59,774 bases of DNA from NCBI GenBank assembly GCA_000961845.1, contig LADZ01000014.1:1-59774 (forward strand), read 5' to 3'. Positions 15,445 to 23,740 of this stretch are shown here, one piece after another. The notes below the pieces were generated by a model, which saw nothing but the letters and a program-made list of their open reading frames with translations, searched no databases and was not told the origin of the DNA. The stretch is from Flavobacteriales bacterium BRH_c54 (GTDB lineage Bacteria; Bacteroidota; Bacteroidia; Flavobacteriales_E; Vicingaceae). The translations under genes were made by a program, and so were the position numbers. How positions within the stretch are numbered: the first letter of the stretch is position 1; each line of letters opens with the position of its first letter.

Positions 15445-16737
15445 TTATTTGTTAAATAGAAAAACCAAGTCTAATACCGGTGAAGTATGGGTATAAGAAA
15501 ACAGTACGCTTTTAGATGAAAAATCATAGGCTGTAATTGTATTTCCGTCAATTACGTAAAGCTCGTTAGAGAAAGCATCATATTTTATTTTATTAGCGTT
15601 TATTCCGTTTAAATAAGGTAAAGTAGAGTGTGTATTAGCATTAACTAGCACTAAATTTCCGTTTTGAGCAATTAAATAAACTCCTGTGCTAATTTCTTCT
15701 GTATCAATAATTGTTCCTGCTGATAACCCAAAAGGAGTCGATTTTGAATTAAACTGAGCATCATAAATTTGTATTTTACCATCATTGGTAGTATAGTCAT
15801 TAGCTAATAAAACTGCTTTATTTGGAGTGAAAGCAAAAATATCAACTACATCTTCTGTTAGTTGCAACTGATGAATTATTGTTCCTGAGTTAGTCCAATA
15901 TGCTGTAATAAATCTGGTATTATTTCCTATGGCTTTTTCTTCAGAAATGAAAACATTATCATGAACTAAACCATTTTCGGGATAATAGTTTGTTTGAACA
16001 TTTGAAAAATAAGTAGGACTTCCATTAGAGTTGTAGGCTCTGATTTCACTGTTTCTTATTCCTACATAAAGTTCTTTATCATGAAAAAACACATTGGTAT
16101 AATAAGGAACAGATGAGTTTGGATAAGCTGTATTCCAAGCCAGGTTTCCTGTGGCTATATCATAAGCCATAATTTTAGCTGTATATTTTCCAACAGTTAT
16201 TAATTGTTGACCATAAGAGTTGGCAGCTCCACCTAAAAAATCTGAGTTTACCGTTTTAAATAAGTTGGCACTATTCCCATTTAACTGATAAATAGAGGTT
16301 GAATTTCCTGAGTTATCGTAAAAAAAGACACCTGTTCTCGTTTTTGGGATTTCGCCATAAGAAATATTAATGTATTTACTGGTTGTATTATTGCCATCAC
16401 TTGCTTGAATACTAAAATAATATTGCCCTGAAGGCATGTGCAAATCATCAAAAAAATAGGGATCGTTAAATGAAAAAGATTTTTCATTTGGAGAATAAGT
16501 AATAGTGGGTAAAACAGGTATGTCATTATTATTTCTTAATGAAATAGAAATGCTCCTTATAACTTTATTATCACTAGCTGTTCCGGTAATAAAAATGGTA
16601 TCATTACCATTTATTTGCTGATTATTATAAGGCGATGAGATTGAAATTACAGGAATTTGTTCGTCAGTAATTTTTTCGCAAGAATTCAAAAAAATTAGAA
16701 AACTCAATAAAAGCAATATGGATAACGTATTTTTCAT
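15445..16737 (-). CDS. lipoprotein with Ig-like and beta-propeller-like regions
   Basis: The 430-residue protein starts at the ATG giving MKNTLSILLLLSFLIFLNSC. The lipobox LNSC marks it as a lipoprotein. A longer TTG-initiated form would begin inside the upstream terminator and is unlikely. Residues ~25-120 look like a bacterial Ig-like domain (VISISSPYNNQQINGNDTI). Residues ~135-430 have repeated strands of PQQ/WD-type propellers (YDIATGNLAWNTAYP, IRAYNSNGSP, VYLIAQNGNLVLVNANTH). It is likely exposed at the outer membrane or in the periplasm and may bind a polymer or protein. Function is unknown. A strong terminator separates it from the upstream gene cluster, so it is probably an independent unit. 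Confidence 0.65.
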   Translation of the reverse strand: MKNTLSILLLLSFLIFLNSCEKITDEQIPVISISSPYNNQQINGNDTIFITGTASDNKVIRSISISLRNNNDIPVLPTITYSPNEKSFSFNDPYFFDDLHMPSGQYYFSIQASDGNNTTSKYINISYGEIPKTRTGVFFYDNSGNSTSIYQLNGNSANLFKTVNSDFLGGAANSYGQQLITVGKYTAKIMAYDIATGNLAWNTAYPNSSVPYYTNVFFHDKELYVGIRNSEIRAYNSNGSPTYFSNVQTNYYPENGLVHDNVFISEEKAIGNNTRFITAYWTNSGTIIHQLQLTEDVVDIFAFTPNKAVLLANDYTTNDGKIQIYDAQFNSKSTPFGLSAGTIIDTEEISTGVYLIAQNGNLVLVNANTHSTLPYLNGINANKIKYDAFSNELYVIDGNTITAYDFSSKSVLFSYTHTSPVLDLVFLFNK

Positions 16738-16771
16738 AATTAGAGTAAAATTAATGCTTTTTTTAGAAACC

Positions 16772-16806
16772 AAAAAAAGCAAGTGCTAAAAACACTTGCT
16801 TTTTGG
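16772..16806 (-). terminator. intrinsic terminator of the exported-protein cluster
   Basis: Arms 16774-16785 (aaaaagcaagtg) and 16793-16804 (cacttgcttttt) form a 12-bp perfect stem with a 7-base loop. On the minus strand it ends in a T tract about 25 bases after the stop at 16831. It closes the 22426-16831 transcription unit. Confidence 0.88.
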
Positions 16807-16830
16807 TTTGTTGTGAAAGGAAGTAAGATT

Positions 16831-17475
16831 TTATTTACTACTGCCTATTCTAATCCCAATTTTCAATGCTAGTCTTAAATCTACCGGAATCTCATTTCCG
16901 ATATAAGGAGTATAATCACTTTCATTAAATTGTTCGTCAGATAAATCTTCAGCAAAGGAATCACTATATTTAACATTGTTAACTATAAACTTCCCTATGC
17001 CGAAGGTAGCTTCTAAAAATAAAGCACCTTTAGATTGCCATTTATAGCCTGCTAATGCGCCCAAGCCAAAAGCTGAGGTAGATACGTCTGTTTTTCCAAT
17101 AATTATATTATTGGCATCGTTTGGATCTTGAACAGCATAAGCATTATCTTTTGCATTGGAACTTCTATATTTTCCGTAAACGCCAATATAGACTCCATCA
17201 TTTCCTTTGTTAGGAGTTGCATAAAATTTATACTCAGGAATAATATTCATTTCAGAATATTTTTCAACATCTCCATAAAGTGATTTGCCATCTGCAAACA
17301 TATTGTCTGACGCGAAATTAATATTTACTCCTATAGAATTGGAACTATTCATTAGGTAATCGTAGCCAATTCCATATTTAGAAAAAGCAAAACCTAAAAC
17401 ATCTGTACTTATGTCGTGTTGTGCTTTTAGTCCTAACCCTGAGAACAATAAAGCGGCAATTATTAATTTTTTCAT
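16831..17475 (-). CDS. outer-membrane beta-barrel-like exported protein
   Basis: A 214-residue protein with a Sec signal peptide (MKKLIIAALLFSGLGLKAQ). It has alternating hydrophobic strands such as DYLMNSSNSIGVNINFA, YIGVYGKYRSS, FGLGALAGYKWQ and FLEATFGIGKFIVNN. The last strand is LRLALKIGIRIG, consistent with a small outer-membrane barrel of about eight strands. It is the last gene of the 22426-16831 unit, 27 bases after its neighbour. No specific family is recognised. A barrel gene ending a run of periplasmic and lipoprotein genes suggests that the cluster acts at or across the outer membrane, but this is inference. Confidence 0.65.
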   Translation of the reverse strand: MKKLIIAALLFSGLGLKAQHDISTDVLGFAFSKYGIGYDYLMNSSNSIGVNINFASDNMFADGKSLYGDVEKYSEMNIIPEYKFYATPNKGNDGVYIGVYGKYRSSNAKDNAYAVQDPNDANNIIIGKTDVSTSAFGLGALAGYKWQSKGALFLEATFGIGKFIVNNVKYSDSFAEDLSDEQFNESDYTPYIGNEIPVDLRLALKIGIRIGSSK

Positions 17476-17502
17476 CTTAATTTAGTTTAAATTAAACAAA
17501 AG

Positions 17503-18459
17503 TTACCAAAGAGATTTGTAGATAACAGTATCTGGTTGACCATTTCCATAAGCTACACCTATGTCTCTAACAGCTTGAATCATTTCACTTTTTTGTTCTT
17601 GGTCTTTTAAGATATATTTCCATTCTCTTGCATCAATTTCTTTAACTCTGGCTTCAATTTTACTCATTAATGCTTTTACTTGAGTAAAGCATGATGTTTG
17701 AGGCTCAATAGTTGAAAGAATTGCTCCTGCTTTTTCAGCTGCTTCAATATCTTGAGCTGCATTCCAAATAGTTTGAGCTTCTTGTAATTTCAATTTACAA
17801 TCTCTTTCAATTTTCTTTAAATAAATAGGTTCAACAGCTTTCATGCTTTTCTCAAAACATTCGTCACAAGCATCTGGCACACTACTTAATAAGAAAATAG
17901 CTTCTTCAAATTGGTTCTGAGCTTCTAAGTTTTTAGCTTTTTTAATGATTAAATCACAGTTGTTGTTATAATAATCAATTATTTTAGCTTTACCTTCTTT
18001 AATAAATGCTTGTACTTCTGGATGAGCAGGTTTAATCATTTTAATTCCTGCCATATATGCTTTGTTTTCATTTACACCTACTCCTTTAACTGTAATGGTT
18101 TTACTTGCAAAAGAAGTTCCTTCAAAACCATCACCAATATAAAGTGTTACATCTAACGTGTAAGCATGCATTGTTGGAGGCCCGGGAAGTATATCTTTTG
18201 AAGCAACAGTGATGTTGGCAGAAATAACAAATCTGGAGTTAAAAGGACTAGCTGAAATTCCATTTTTAGTAATTACTTCTTTTAATTTATTTGTAAGCAT
18301 GTTTTTTGCACTACTTGGCATTCCTTCAATTTGTTCAGGAACCCAAGCAGTAAGCATTAATCTGCTCATTTCTGAATCTGATGCTTTTGATTGAGCAAAA
18401 GCATTACTACTGATGAATAACATGGTTATTGACATCAATAAAAAGTTTAATTTTTTCAT
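17503..18459 (-). CDS. exported protein of unknown function, CsgG/LPP20-like N-terminus
   Basis: A 318-residue protein with a signal peptide cleaved near SNAFAQ (residue ~23). Residues ~30-150 combine an amphipathic helix pair (SSAKNMLTNKLKEVITKNGI), strands (RFVISANITVASKDI, HAYTLDVTLYIGDG) and a 'VKGVGVNENKAYMAGIKMI' segment. This order is reminiscent of the alpha/beta fold of CsgG/LPP20-type envelope proteins. Residues ~160-290 are helical with Cys-rich TPR-like repeats (FEEAIFLLSSVPDACDECF, IWNAAQDIEAAEKAGAIL). A short conserved-looking tail ends in AYGNGQPDTVIYKSLW. No family name can be given with certainty. It sits 23 bases after the DUF6175-like gene in the same unit, so they likely work together. 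Confidence 0.6.
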   Translation of the reverse strand: MKKLNFLLMSITMLFISSNAFAQSKASDSEMSRLMLTAWVPEQIEGMPSSAKNMLTNKLKEVITKNGISASPFNSRFVISANITVASKDILPGPPTMHAYTLDVTLYIGDGFEGTSFASKTITVKGVGVNENKAYMAGIKMIKPAHPEVQAFIKEGKAKIIDYYNNNCDLIIKKAKNLEAQNQFEEAIFLLSSVPDACDECFEKSMKAVEPIYLKKIERDCKLKLQEAQTIWNAAQDIEAAEKAGAILSTIEPQTSCFTQVKALMSKIEARVKEIDAREWKYILKDQEQKSEMIQAVRDIGVAYGNGQPDTVIYKSLW

Positions 18460-18482
18460 AGTAAATTGGTTTTATAATGTTA

Positions 18483-19427
18483 TTATTTTCCTCCTAATAT
18501 AATGGTTGCTCTACCTAAGCCTTTAACAACTACTTTATTTGGAACACCAAGACCAGCTAGATATTTACTTAACTCTCTAGCAAAACCTCTTGTGTCTAAT
18601 GCTCTTCCTTGTGCATTATAAAGTGGCATTCTAACTTGTTCAAAAGTCATCATGTTCTCTGTTACATCAAGTACGCTAAAGCGGTTTTTAACAGTATTAG
18701 CAGCCATCCAATCTTCAATTACATATGATAATTCATCACCATTTACTTCGGATTCTAAATCAAATTCTGAATCACTCCATTTTTGGATTTTAACAATAAC
18801 TTCTCTTCCATTCTCAAACATGTCTTCAAAATGAGTTTGAAGAGAAGCGTTAAAGTTATCAATATGTGCAGTTACTGCTTCTTGTAATAAAACAGGGGTT
18901 TCTGCTGTAAATGATGGTGCTCCTGTTCCTTGAGCTCCTGCAATTTGCTTATCAGTATAAGCATCTAACCCTTGAAGGATAAATGTTACTGATTTTTTTG
19001 GGCCTGTAGTATTTACTGTCCAGGTTAGTTGCATAATAATATCTGCCTTAGCCACTTTTTTAAGTTTGTCCATTGGTGTTTCCTCAATATCACTTCCTGA
19101 ATCTTTTGATGTCATCATATTGTCTTCAGCAGCATCTGATTCTAATGTTTTTAACACAGATTCTAAGTTTTTTAATGGGAAGCCTCTTTCTGTCATCATG
19201 TTATTGATGGCACTAATTACTAAAAGCACATCAGAATCTTCTTGTAATGCTTTTTTATAATCAGGTATTTTAATTGTTGTTCCTTGGTTATCAAATTCCA
19301 TGAAATAACCATTTTTAATACACCAATTATCACTTGGCACCACCATAATGGTAGGTTTTTTTGCTTGTCCGAATGTAGTTGAAATTGCTGTTAATGCAAT
19401 ACTGCAAACTAGTAATATTTTTTTCAT
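18483..19427 (-). CDS. DUF6175-like exported protein
   Basis: A 314-residue exported protein (signal peptide MKKILLVCSIALTAISTTFG). The mature N-terminus KKPTIMVVPSDNWCIKNGY matches my recollection of the Bacteroidota family DUF6175. Next comes a helix-rich 'RGFPLKNLESVLKTLE' segment. A strand pair follows, ADIIMQLTWTVNTTGPKKS and FILQGLDAYTDKQIAG, which recalls the nucleotide-binding-free alpha/beta fold of CsgG/TolB-N-like proteins ('component of an envelope complex' rather than an enzyme). The C-terminus has a domain with a 'GRATIILGG' end. The real activity is unknown. It is in the middle of a co-directional cluster with 23-32 base spacings. Confidence 0.6.
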   Translation of the reverse strand: MKKILLVCSIALTAISTTFGQAKKPTIMVVPSDNWCIKNGYFMEFDNQGTTIKIPDYKKALQEDSDVLLVISAINNMMTERGFPLKNLESVLKTLESDAAEDNMMTSKDSGSDIEETPMDKLKKVAKADIIMQLTWTVNTTGPKKSVTFILQGLDAYTDKQIAGAQGTGAPSFTAETPVLLQEAVTAHIDNFNASLQTHFEDMFENGREVIVKIQKWSDSEFDLESEVNGDELSYVIEDWMAANTVKNRFSVLDVTENMMTFEQVRMPLYNAQGRALDTRGFARELSKYLAGLGVPNKVVVKGLGRATIILGGK

Positions 19428-19459
19428 AATGTTTTAAATTAATTTTTTAGAGGGTTATA

Positions 19460-19966
19460 TTATTTAATTATTTTATCTGCTATCATTCTGTCTTTTAATT
19501 TAGCTCTTTGAACTCTAATGATAACGCCATAGGTTACTTGATCTTCATATTTTTTTCTACCTTGAACTACAGAAAAATGCATATCTGAGCCATCTTCTCC
19601 CGTAATAAATTCTTTGTAAGCTCCTTGATCAGCAAAGAAAGCATTAAAATAGTCTTCATATTTTTCTTGGGCATTAACTTCAAAAATTACCGGTTTCGTG
19701 TTACAATCTTGTTTTCCGTTATTAATACCTTTAAAAAGCACATCTCTAACACCATTCTTTTTAGCTTGTTCAACAGCGTCTTCTCTGTTTCTACCCATAC
19801 CCCAAGCTTTTACTGTTTGAGAACCATCCATTTCAACTCCCATACACTCGGTTTCGTAGGTATAGTTTCCAGACATATTTCTTTGTGGGTCTCCACAAGA
19901 CTCCATAACGGAAGTGATTACAAAAATTGCTAACGCACTTCCTAATATAATTCTTAGTTTTTTCAT
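19460..19966 (-). CDS. LPP20-like lipoprotein, paralogue 1
   Basis: A 168-residue protein with a lipoprotein-type signal (MKKLRIILGSALAIFVITSV then ...MESCGD). The mature part shares a clear pattern with its upstream neighbour: YE.EC.G, VK.W, a QAKKN helix (NREDAVEQAKKNGVRDVLF), F.G, a later Cys before Pro, and 'YEDYFNAFFADQGAYKEF'. The two genes therefore are tandem paralogues. The strand-helix 'A..QAK.N.....' motif resembles LPP20/FlgT-N-type envelope domains. This one is predicted to be lipidated, and the other is not. Function is unknown. It is 32 bases upstream of the DUF6175-like gene and is probably co-transcribed with it. Confidence 0.6.
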   Translation of the reverse strand: MKKLRIILGSALAIFVITSVMESCGDPQRNMSGNYTYETECMGVEMDGSQTVKAWGMGRNREDAVEQAKKNGVRDVLFKGINNGKQDCNTKPVIFEVNAQEKYEDYFNAFFADQGAYKEFITGEDGSDMHFSVVQGRKKYEDQVTYGVIIRVQRAKLKDRMIADKIIK

Positions 19967-19996
19967 TTGTTAATCTATATTATTGTTAATACTAAA

Positions 19997-20518
19997 TTAG
20001 AAGCCTGATGATAATCCTTTAATAATTCCTGCGTCCTCTAAATCCTTTCTTAAAAGATCCACCATTACGGTTACTACCACGCCAATTTTGTACTCTTTAC
20101 CAACTTTCATTGTAGTTGGAGTACCATCTCCTGATGTTGAAACAAATTTCATGTATTTGCCTTCATTTTTAAAAAAGTCTTCAAAAAATTCTGCTTTTTG
20201 TTGTTCTAAAGCAGGATCGTTAGTTAAAGGTTTTTGGTTAGTACAACCTTGAGCTCCACCTGCATATCCTTGAAAAATAATTCCGTGAACTGCATTTTTC
20301 TTAGCTTGATTAATAGCAATTGTAGCTTTTTTAGAATAAGACCAAACTTTAATTACTTTGGTTCCAGGCTTTCCAATACCAACACATTCGATTTCATACC
20401 TCCAGTTTTCGGTATCTTTATCTGCTTTTTTTTGTTTATTAATTTGTGCAGTTGATGTGAACACAAAAAATAACATAAGAGTTGAAAATAAGCTTATTTG
20501 TTTCATCATTGTTTTCAT
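19997..20518 (-). CDS. LPP20-like exported protein, paralogue 2
   Basis: A 173-residue protein with a signal peptide ending near TSTAQ (residue ~25) and no lipobox. It shares with the next gene the motifs YEIECVGIG, VIKVWSY, AINQAKKNAVHGIIFQG, a Cys (QGCTNQKP) and 'EFFEDFFKNEGKYMKFV', in the same order. It then has GDGTPTTMKVGKEYKIGVVVTV and a C-terminal 'LRKDLEDAGIIKGL' helix. The two are a tandem duplication whose partners diverged in membrane anchoring, which suggests a hetero-oligomer (inference). No enzyme motif is visible. Spacing to neighbours is 27 and 30 bases, with no terminator between. Confidence 0.6.
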   Translation of the reverse strand: MKTMMKQISLFSTLMLFFVFTSTAQINKQKKADKDTENWRYEIECVGIGKPGTKVIKVWSYSKKATIAINQAKKNAVHGIIFQGYAGGAQGCTNQKPLTNDPALEQQKAEFFEDFFKNEGKYMKFVSTSGDGTPTTMKVGKEYKIGVVVTVMVDLLRKDLEDAGIIKGLSSGF

Positions 20519-20545
20519 GGGTTTTTAGATTTTATATATATTAAG

Positions 20546-21901
20546 TTAATTAATTTGTCTGATTAACATTCCTGGGTAATAACCTTTACCACCTTTAAAA
20601 TGGGTAAATTCTATATTATTTTCGATTTCTATTGGGTTGCCTTCTTCATCTAAAGGTTCTTCTCCTATATTGTATTTATTATTCCAAATATTTTTTTTAT
20701 CTACCTTTATAATTCCTTTTCTTTTATAAGTAATTCTTCCTTCTGAATCAAACTGTTGTTCTAAAACTTCATATTTATCTCCTCCTTCTAGACCTTCTTT
20801 CAAACCAATTTTAGCTCCTAATGGATCAATGCTAACCAATGGTGTTTTTGTTCTAAAAGGTTCAAATTTTCTTTGAAGTTTGTTATAAACTGAATTGATA
20901 GATTTTAAAGTAGCATTTTCAATTATCATTTCTTCACTTTCTGCATTTGAACCTAATCCTGAAATTAATGCTCTTGTTTTTTCGTACCCTAAAAGTTTTA
21001 GTTGAAATAAATCTGAATTATCGAACATAGTTTTTTTAGCTGGATCTACAGAAGTGGAATCCATCCACATGTCCATGTAAAAAACAGCTTCAATAGAGTC
21101 GTTCCATTCCATTTGATATAGGTAGGCGGTTGTCCATATTGAATATCCTTGTCTTGCTTTTTCATAAGCTTTTTTTGCTATTTCAAGAGCTGATTCTTGC
21201 AATGCTGCAGGAAGTTTAGCAGCAGCATCCTTAGCTATATCATAAGTAATTTTTGCGGTTTCTTCATTACTTACAAATTTTGAATAATTTACCACCACAA
21301 AAGTGTTGTTAATTAATTCAATTCCAGCATCTTTTAACATATCCAACCCTCTTTCTGTACTTAATGCCATATCAGCCGCTTGAGCAGAAGCATCATAAGC
21401 TCCTCTTTCTTGAATTAATGACATATCAAAAGCACCGTCTTCACTCCTGTTAAACCACTTAGCAATCATTTTATTAGCTAGTTTAGTGTCTTTAAAATAT
21501 TGCTCAATAGCAGCACTAAAATCTTTGTCTTTGGCTTTTTTGCCTTCTTTAATTTCGTTAATTTTATCCTGATAGTTCTTTATATTAAAAGATTTAGCAC
21601 CTACTGTATGATTATTGTATTTATCAGGAAACTCTGCATTTTTAAACGTGCTAAGAATTAAGTCTTTTTTAGGAAGATTGTCATCTTCAATAATCATTGT
21701 ATGTAAGGAACCTCTTCTGTACCTTACAATCTCAGTATGCTTATCTGTTTTTTGAATTTTAGTTATATTATCATCCTTCTCTTTTTTTGCTTCACCTTCT
21801 TCAACCTTTTCTATGGTTTGTTCTTGAGCGTTTATTAAGGATGTTTGAGTACTAAAAAATAGAGTTAAAAATAACCCTAACCAAGAAATATATTTTTTCA
21901 T
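20546..21901 (-). CDS. exported protein of unknown function in the DUF6175-like cluster
   Basis: A 451-residue exported protein (signal peptide MKKYISWLGLFLTLFFSTQT...INAQ). After a charged low-complexity stretch (residues 26-55) it is mostly helical. A segment 'ERGAYDASAQAADMALSTER' followed by 'GLDMLKDAGIELINNTFVVV' is, by my recollection, shared by proteins in Bacteroidales. The C-terminal ~110 residues are a beta-rich domain (TKTPLVSIDPLGAKIGLKEG, ITYKRKGIIKV, FTHFKGGKGYYPGMLIRQ) that recalls a bacterial SH3-like or outer-surface domain. No enzymatic motifs are seen. It begins the multi-gene part of the unit, downstream of an intrinsic terminator, so its level is likely set by read-through. 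Confidence 0.6.
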   Translation of the reverse strand: MKKYISWLGLFLTLFFSTQTSLINAQEQTIEKVEEGEAKKEKDDNITKIQKTDKHTEIVRYRRGSLHTMIIEDDNLPKKDLILSTFKNAEFPDKYNNHTVGAKSFNIKNYQDKINEIKEGKKAKDKDFSAAIEQYFKDTKLANKMIAKWFNRSEDGAFDMSLIQERGAYDASAQAADMALSTERGLDMLKDAGIELINNTFVVVNYSKFVSNEETAKITYDIAKDAAAKLPAALQESALEIAKKAYEKARQGYSIWTTAYLYQMEWNDSIEAVFYMDMWMDSTSVDPAKKTMFDNSDLFQLKLLGYEKTRALISGLGSNAESEEMIIENATLKSINSVYNKLQRKFEPFRTKTPLVSIDPLGAKIGLKEGLEGGDKYEVLEQQFDSEGRITYKRKGIIKVDKKNIWNNKYNIGEEPLDEEGNPIEIENNIEFTHFKGGKGYYPGMLIRQIN

Positions 21902-21925
21902 TTATGTATTATATATAATTGTAAT

Positions 21926-21965
21926 AAAAAAAGAGAATTGATTAACTAATCAATTCTCTTTTTTT
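21926..21965 (-). terminator. internal terminator after the first cluster gene
   Basis: A long stem, aaaagagaattgatta pairing with taatcaattctctttt around a 3-4 base loop, is followed by T residues on the minus strand. It lies directly after the stop at 21968 and before the 451-residue protein's gene. No TAnnTTTG box is visible between it and the ATG at 21901, so partial read-through probably drives the downstream genes. Confidence 0.85.
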
Positions 21966-21967
21966 AA

Positions 21968-22426
21968 TTATTTAGATTCTTGGTTTTTAATTTGTTCTAA
22001 TTGTCCCGGAATTGCTTTTTGTGTCTCATTAAGAGCCTTAGTAGCTTCATTCACAGCTTTCACAGCTTTTAGTGAATTTGTTTTAGGGGTAATTGATTTT
22101 GCTTCGGTTAAAACATCCGAAGATTTTCCTAATAATTGAGCAGCTTCTTTTGATTGTGCTTCTAAATCAGATTTAACACTTCCTAAATCATCAACATTAT
22201 CTGTTGGATTAGCTAATGTTTTAGTGATCTCTTGATTTTTTTCATACAATTTAAAAGATGAATTCACATAATCATCTGTTGCAGCATGACCAACTGCATC
22301 AGGCTTTACTAGTGTTTTAGCTTCTTTTTCCTTTTTTTCTTTCTTTTCTTTCTTTTGAGCATACGCTTGAGTTGAAACTCCCGTTATAAATAACGCAATA
22401 AATAAAATTCTTGTAATTTTTTTCAT
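21968..22426 (-). CDS. small exported helical protein, first gene of the cluster
   Basis: A 152-residue protein with a Sec signal peptide ending at AYAQ (residue 23). A very Lys/Glu-rich low-complexity stretch follows (residues 24-40). The rest is almost wholly helical and rich in Ala, Lys, Asn and Thr (DDLGSVKSDLEAQSKEAAQL, SLKAVKAVNEATKALNETQK), probably a coiled coil or extended periplasmic spacer. No family is recognised. It is the promoter-proximal gene, with a -7 box and a palindrome upstream and a strong terminator after it. It is therefore likely to be made in excess over the other products of the unit. Confidence 0.6.
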   Translation of the reverse strand: MKKITRILFIALFITGVSTQAYAQKKEKKEKKEKEAKTLVKPDAVGHAATDDYVNSSFKLYEKNQEITKTLANPTDNVDDLGSVKSDLEAQSKEAAQLLGKSSDVLTEAKSITPKTNSLKAVKAVNEATKALNETQKAIPGQLEQIKNQESK

Positions 22427-22452
22427 GTTTTTTTTTATTAATTAATATTAAA

Positions 22453-22472
22453 TTTTGAACGTTCCAAATGTA
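22453..22472 (-). promoter_or_regulatory. promoter -7 box with overlapping palindrome
   Basis: On the minus strand TACATTTG (22465-22472) matches TAnnTTTG, 38 bases before the ATG at 22426. The 16-base near-perfect palindrome ttttgaacgttccaaa (22453-22468) overlaps it and would cover the transcription start. This fits an operator for a dimeric regulator, which I cannot identify. Confidence 0.45.
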
Positions 22473-22582
22473 CAAATAAATATTAATATATCTAATTAAT
22501 AAGTCTTTATATCATTTTTAAAAATAGGAACAGTTTGGCAAATATTATACCACAAATTTTAAGAAAAATTAAGAAATAGATT

Positions 22583-23740
22583 CTACACCTCTAGATAGTA
22601 AGCTTTTACTATGGTTCTAAGGTTGTAAGCCGATGCCATTACTTCTCCGTAAGCTCCGGCAGAATGTATCGCTATTAAATCTCCTCTTTTGGTTTCGGGT
22701 AAATCTAAGGCTTTGGCAAAACAATCAGACGATTCGCAGATGGGACCAACTACATCATATCGCTCTGTTTGCTCACTTTGTGAAGTAATGTTAGATATTT
22801 TATGTGTTGCTTGGTATAAAGCCGGACGAATAAGCTCTGTCATACCGGCATCTACAATAGCAAAATTAGTTTTAATGCCTTTTTTTACATACAATACTTT
22901 GGTAATTAAATTTCCGCATTGAGCTACAACAGCTCTGCCCAACTCAAAATGTAATTGTTGGTTCGGGCGAAGTTGCAATACATCATTAAAAAGTTTAAAG
23001 AAAGTTTTAAAATCAGGAATTTTATTGATTTCCGGATTTTCATAATCTATTCCTAAACCTCCACCAACATTTATATGCTCAACAATAATATGATGACTAT
23101 AAAACCATTCTTGAATTTCGTTTACTCGTAAACACAGACCTTTAAAAACAGACAAATCAGTTATTTGTGAACCTATGTGAAAATGTAATCCTATTAATTT
23201 AATATTAGTGAGTTGTTCTAATGATTTCAACACATCTTCCAACTCCCATAAATTAATTCCAAATTTATTTTCTTCCAATCCGGTAGTAATATAATGATGC
23301 GTTTTAGCATTTACATTCGGATTAATTCTCAGTGCAATAGAAGCGATTTTGTTTTTCTTTTTTGCCAATTCATTAATCACTTCCATTTCCGGGATGGATT
23401 CACAATTCAAGCAAAAAATATTGTTGTCTAAAGCAATATTTATTTCTTCATCAGATTTTCCTACACCGGCAAAAACAATTCTATCTGATGAAAAATTACA
23501 TTCTTTAGCTTTTAAAATTTCATTGCCGCTAACACAATCAGCTCCTAAACTATAAGCATTAATTTTTGCTAAAATGTTGTTGTTAGCATTGGCTTTTAAA
23601 GCATAATGTACATGATAGTTATATTTTTTGGCTTCAGAAGTAAGCAATTGCAGGGTTTCTTCCAGCAAGGGAAGTTGGTAGTAATAAAAAGGTGTTTTTA
23701 ACTCCTCAAATCTTTTTATTTCTGATGGTGTAAAGTTCAT
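22583..23740 (-). CDS. lysA: diaminopimelate decarboxylase
   Basis: A PLP-dependent fold III decarboxylase that converts meso-diaminopimelate to L-lysine, the last step of lysine synthesis in the cytoplasm. The PLP lysine is Lys49 in HYALKAN. GLHFHIGSQ, the glycine-rich NVGGGLGIDY segment and the C-terminal CESSDCFAKAL motif (catalytic Cys of the partner subunit) are all present. AYGEVMASAYN is near the end. The length of 385 aa is slightly short because the N-terminus begins close to the fold (MNFTPSEIKRFEEL). Its ATG overlaps the stop of the aspartate kinase gene (TAATG), so the two are translationally coupled. Confidence 0.94.
   Translation of the reverse strand: MNFTPSEIKRFEELKTPFYYYQLPLLEETLQLLTSEAKKYNYHVHYALKANANNNILAKINAYSLGADCVSGNEILKAKECNFSSDRIVFAGVGKSDEEINIALDNNIFCLNCESIPEMEVINELAKKKNKIASIALRINPNVNAKTHHYITTGLEENKFGINLWELEDVLKSLEQLTNIKLIGLHFHIGSQITDLSVFKGLCLRVNEIQEWFYSHHIIVEHINVGGGLGIDYENPEINKIPDFKTFFKLFNDVLQLRPNQQLHFELGRAVVAQCGNLITKVLYVKKGIKTNFAIVDAGMTELIRPALYQATHKISNITSQSEQTERYDVVGPICESSDCFAKALDLPETKRGDLIAIHSAGAYGEVMASAYNLRTIVKAYYLEV

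Noticed and set aside
16738-16782. TTG-initiated N-terminal extension of the Ig-like lipoprotein
   Set aside because: It starts inside the terminator of the upstream cluster and would bury the signal peptide; the ATG at 16737 gives a clean lipobox.
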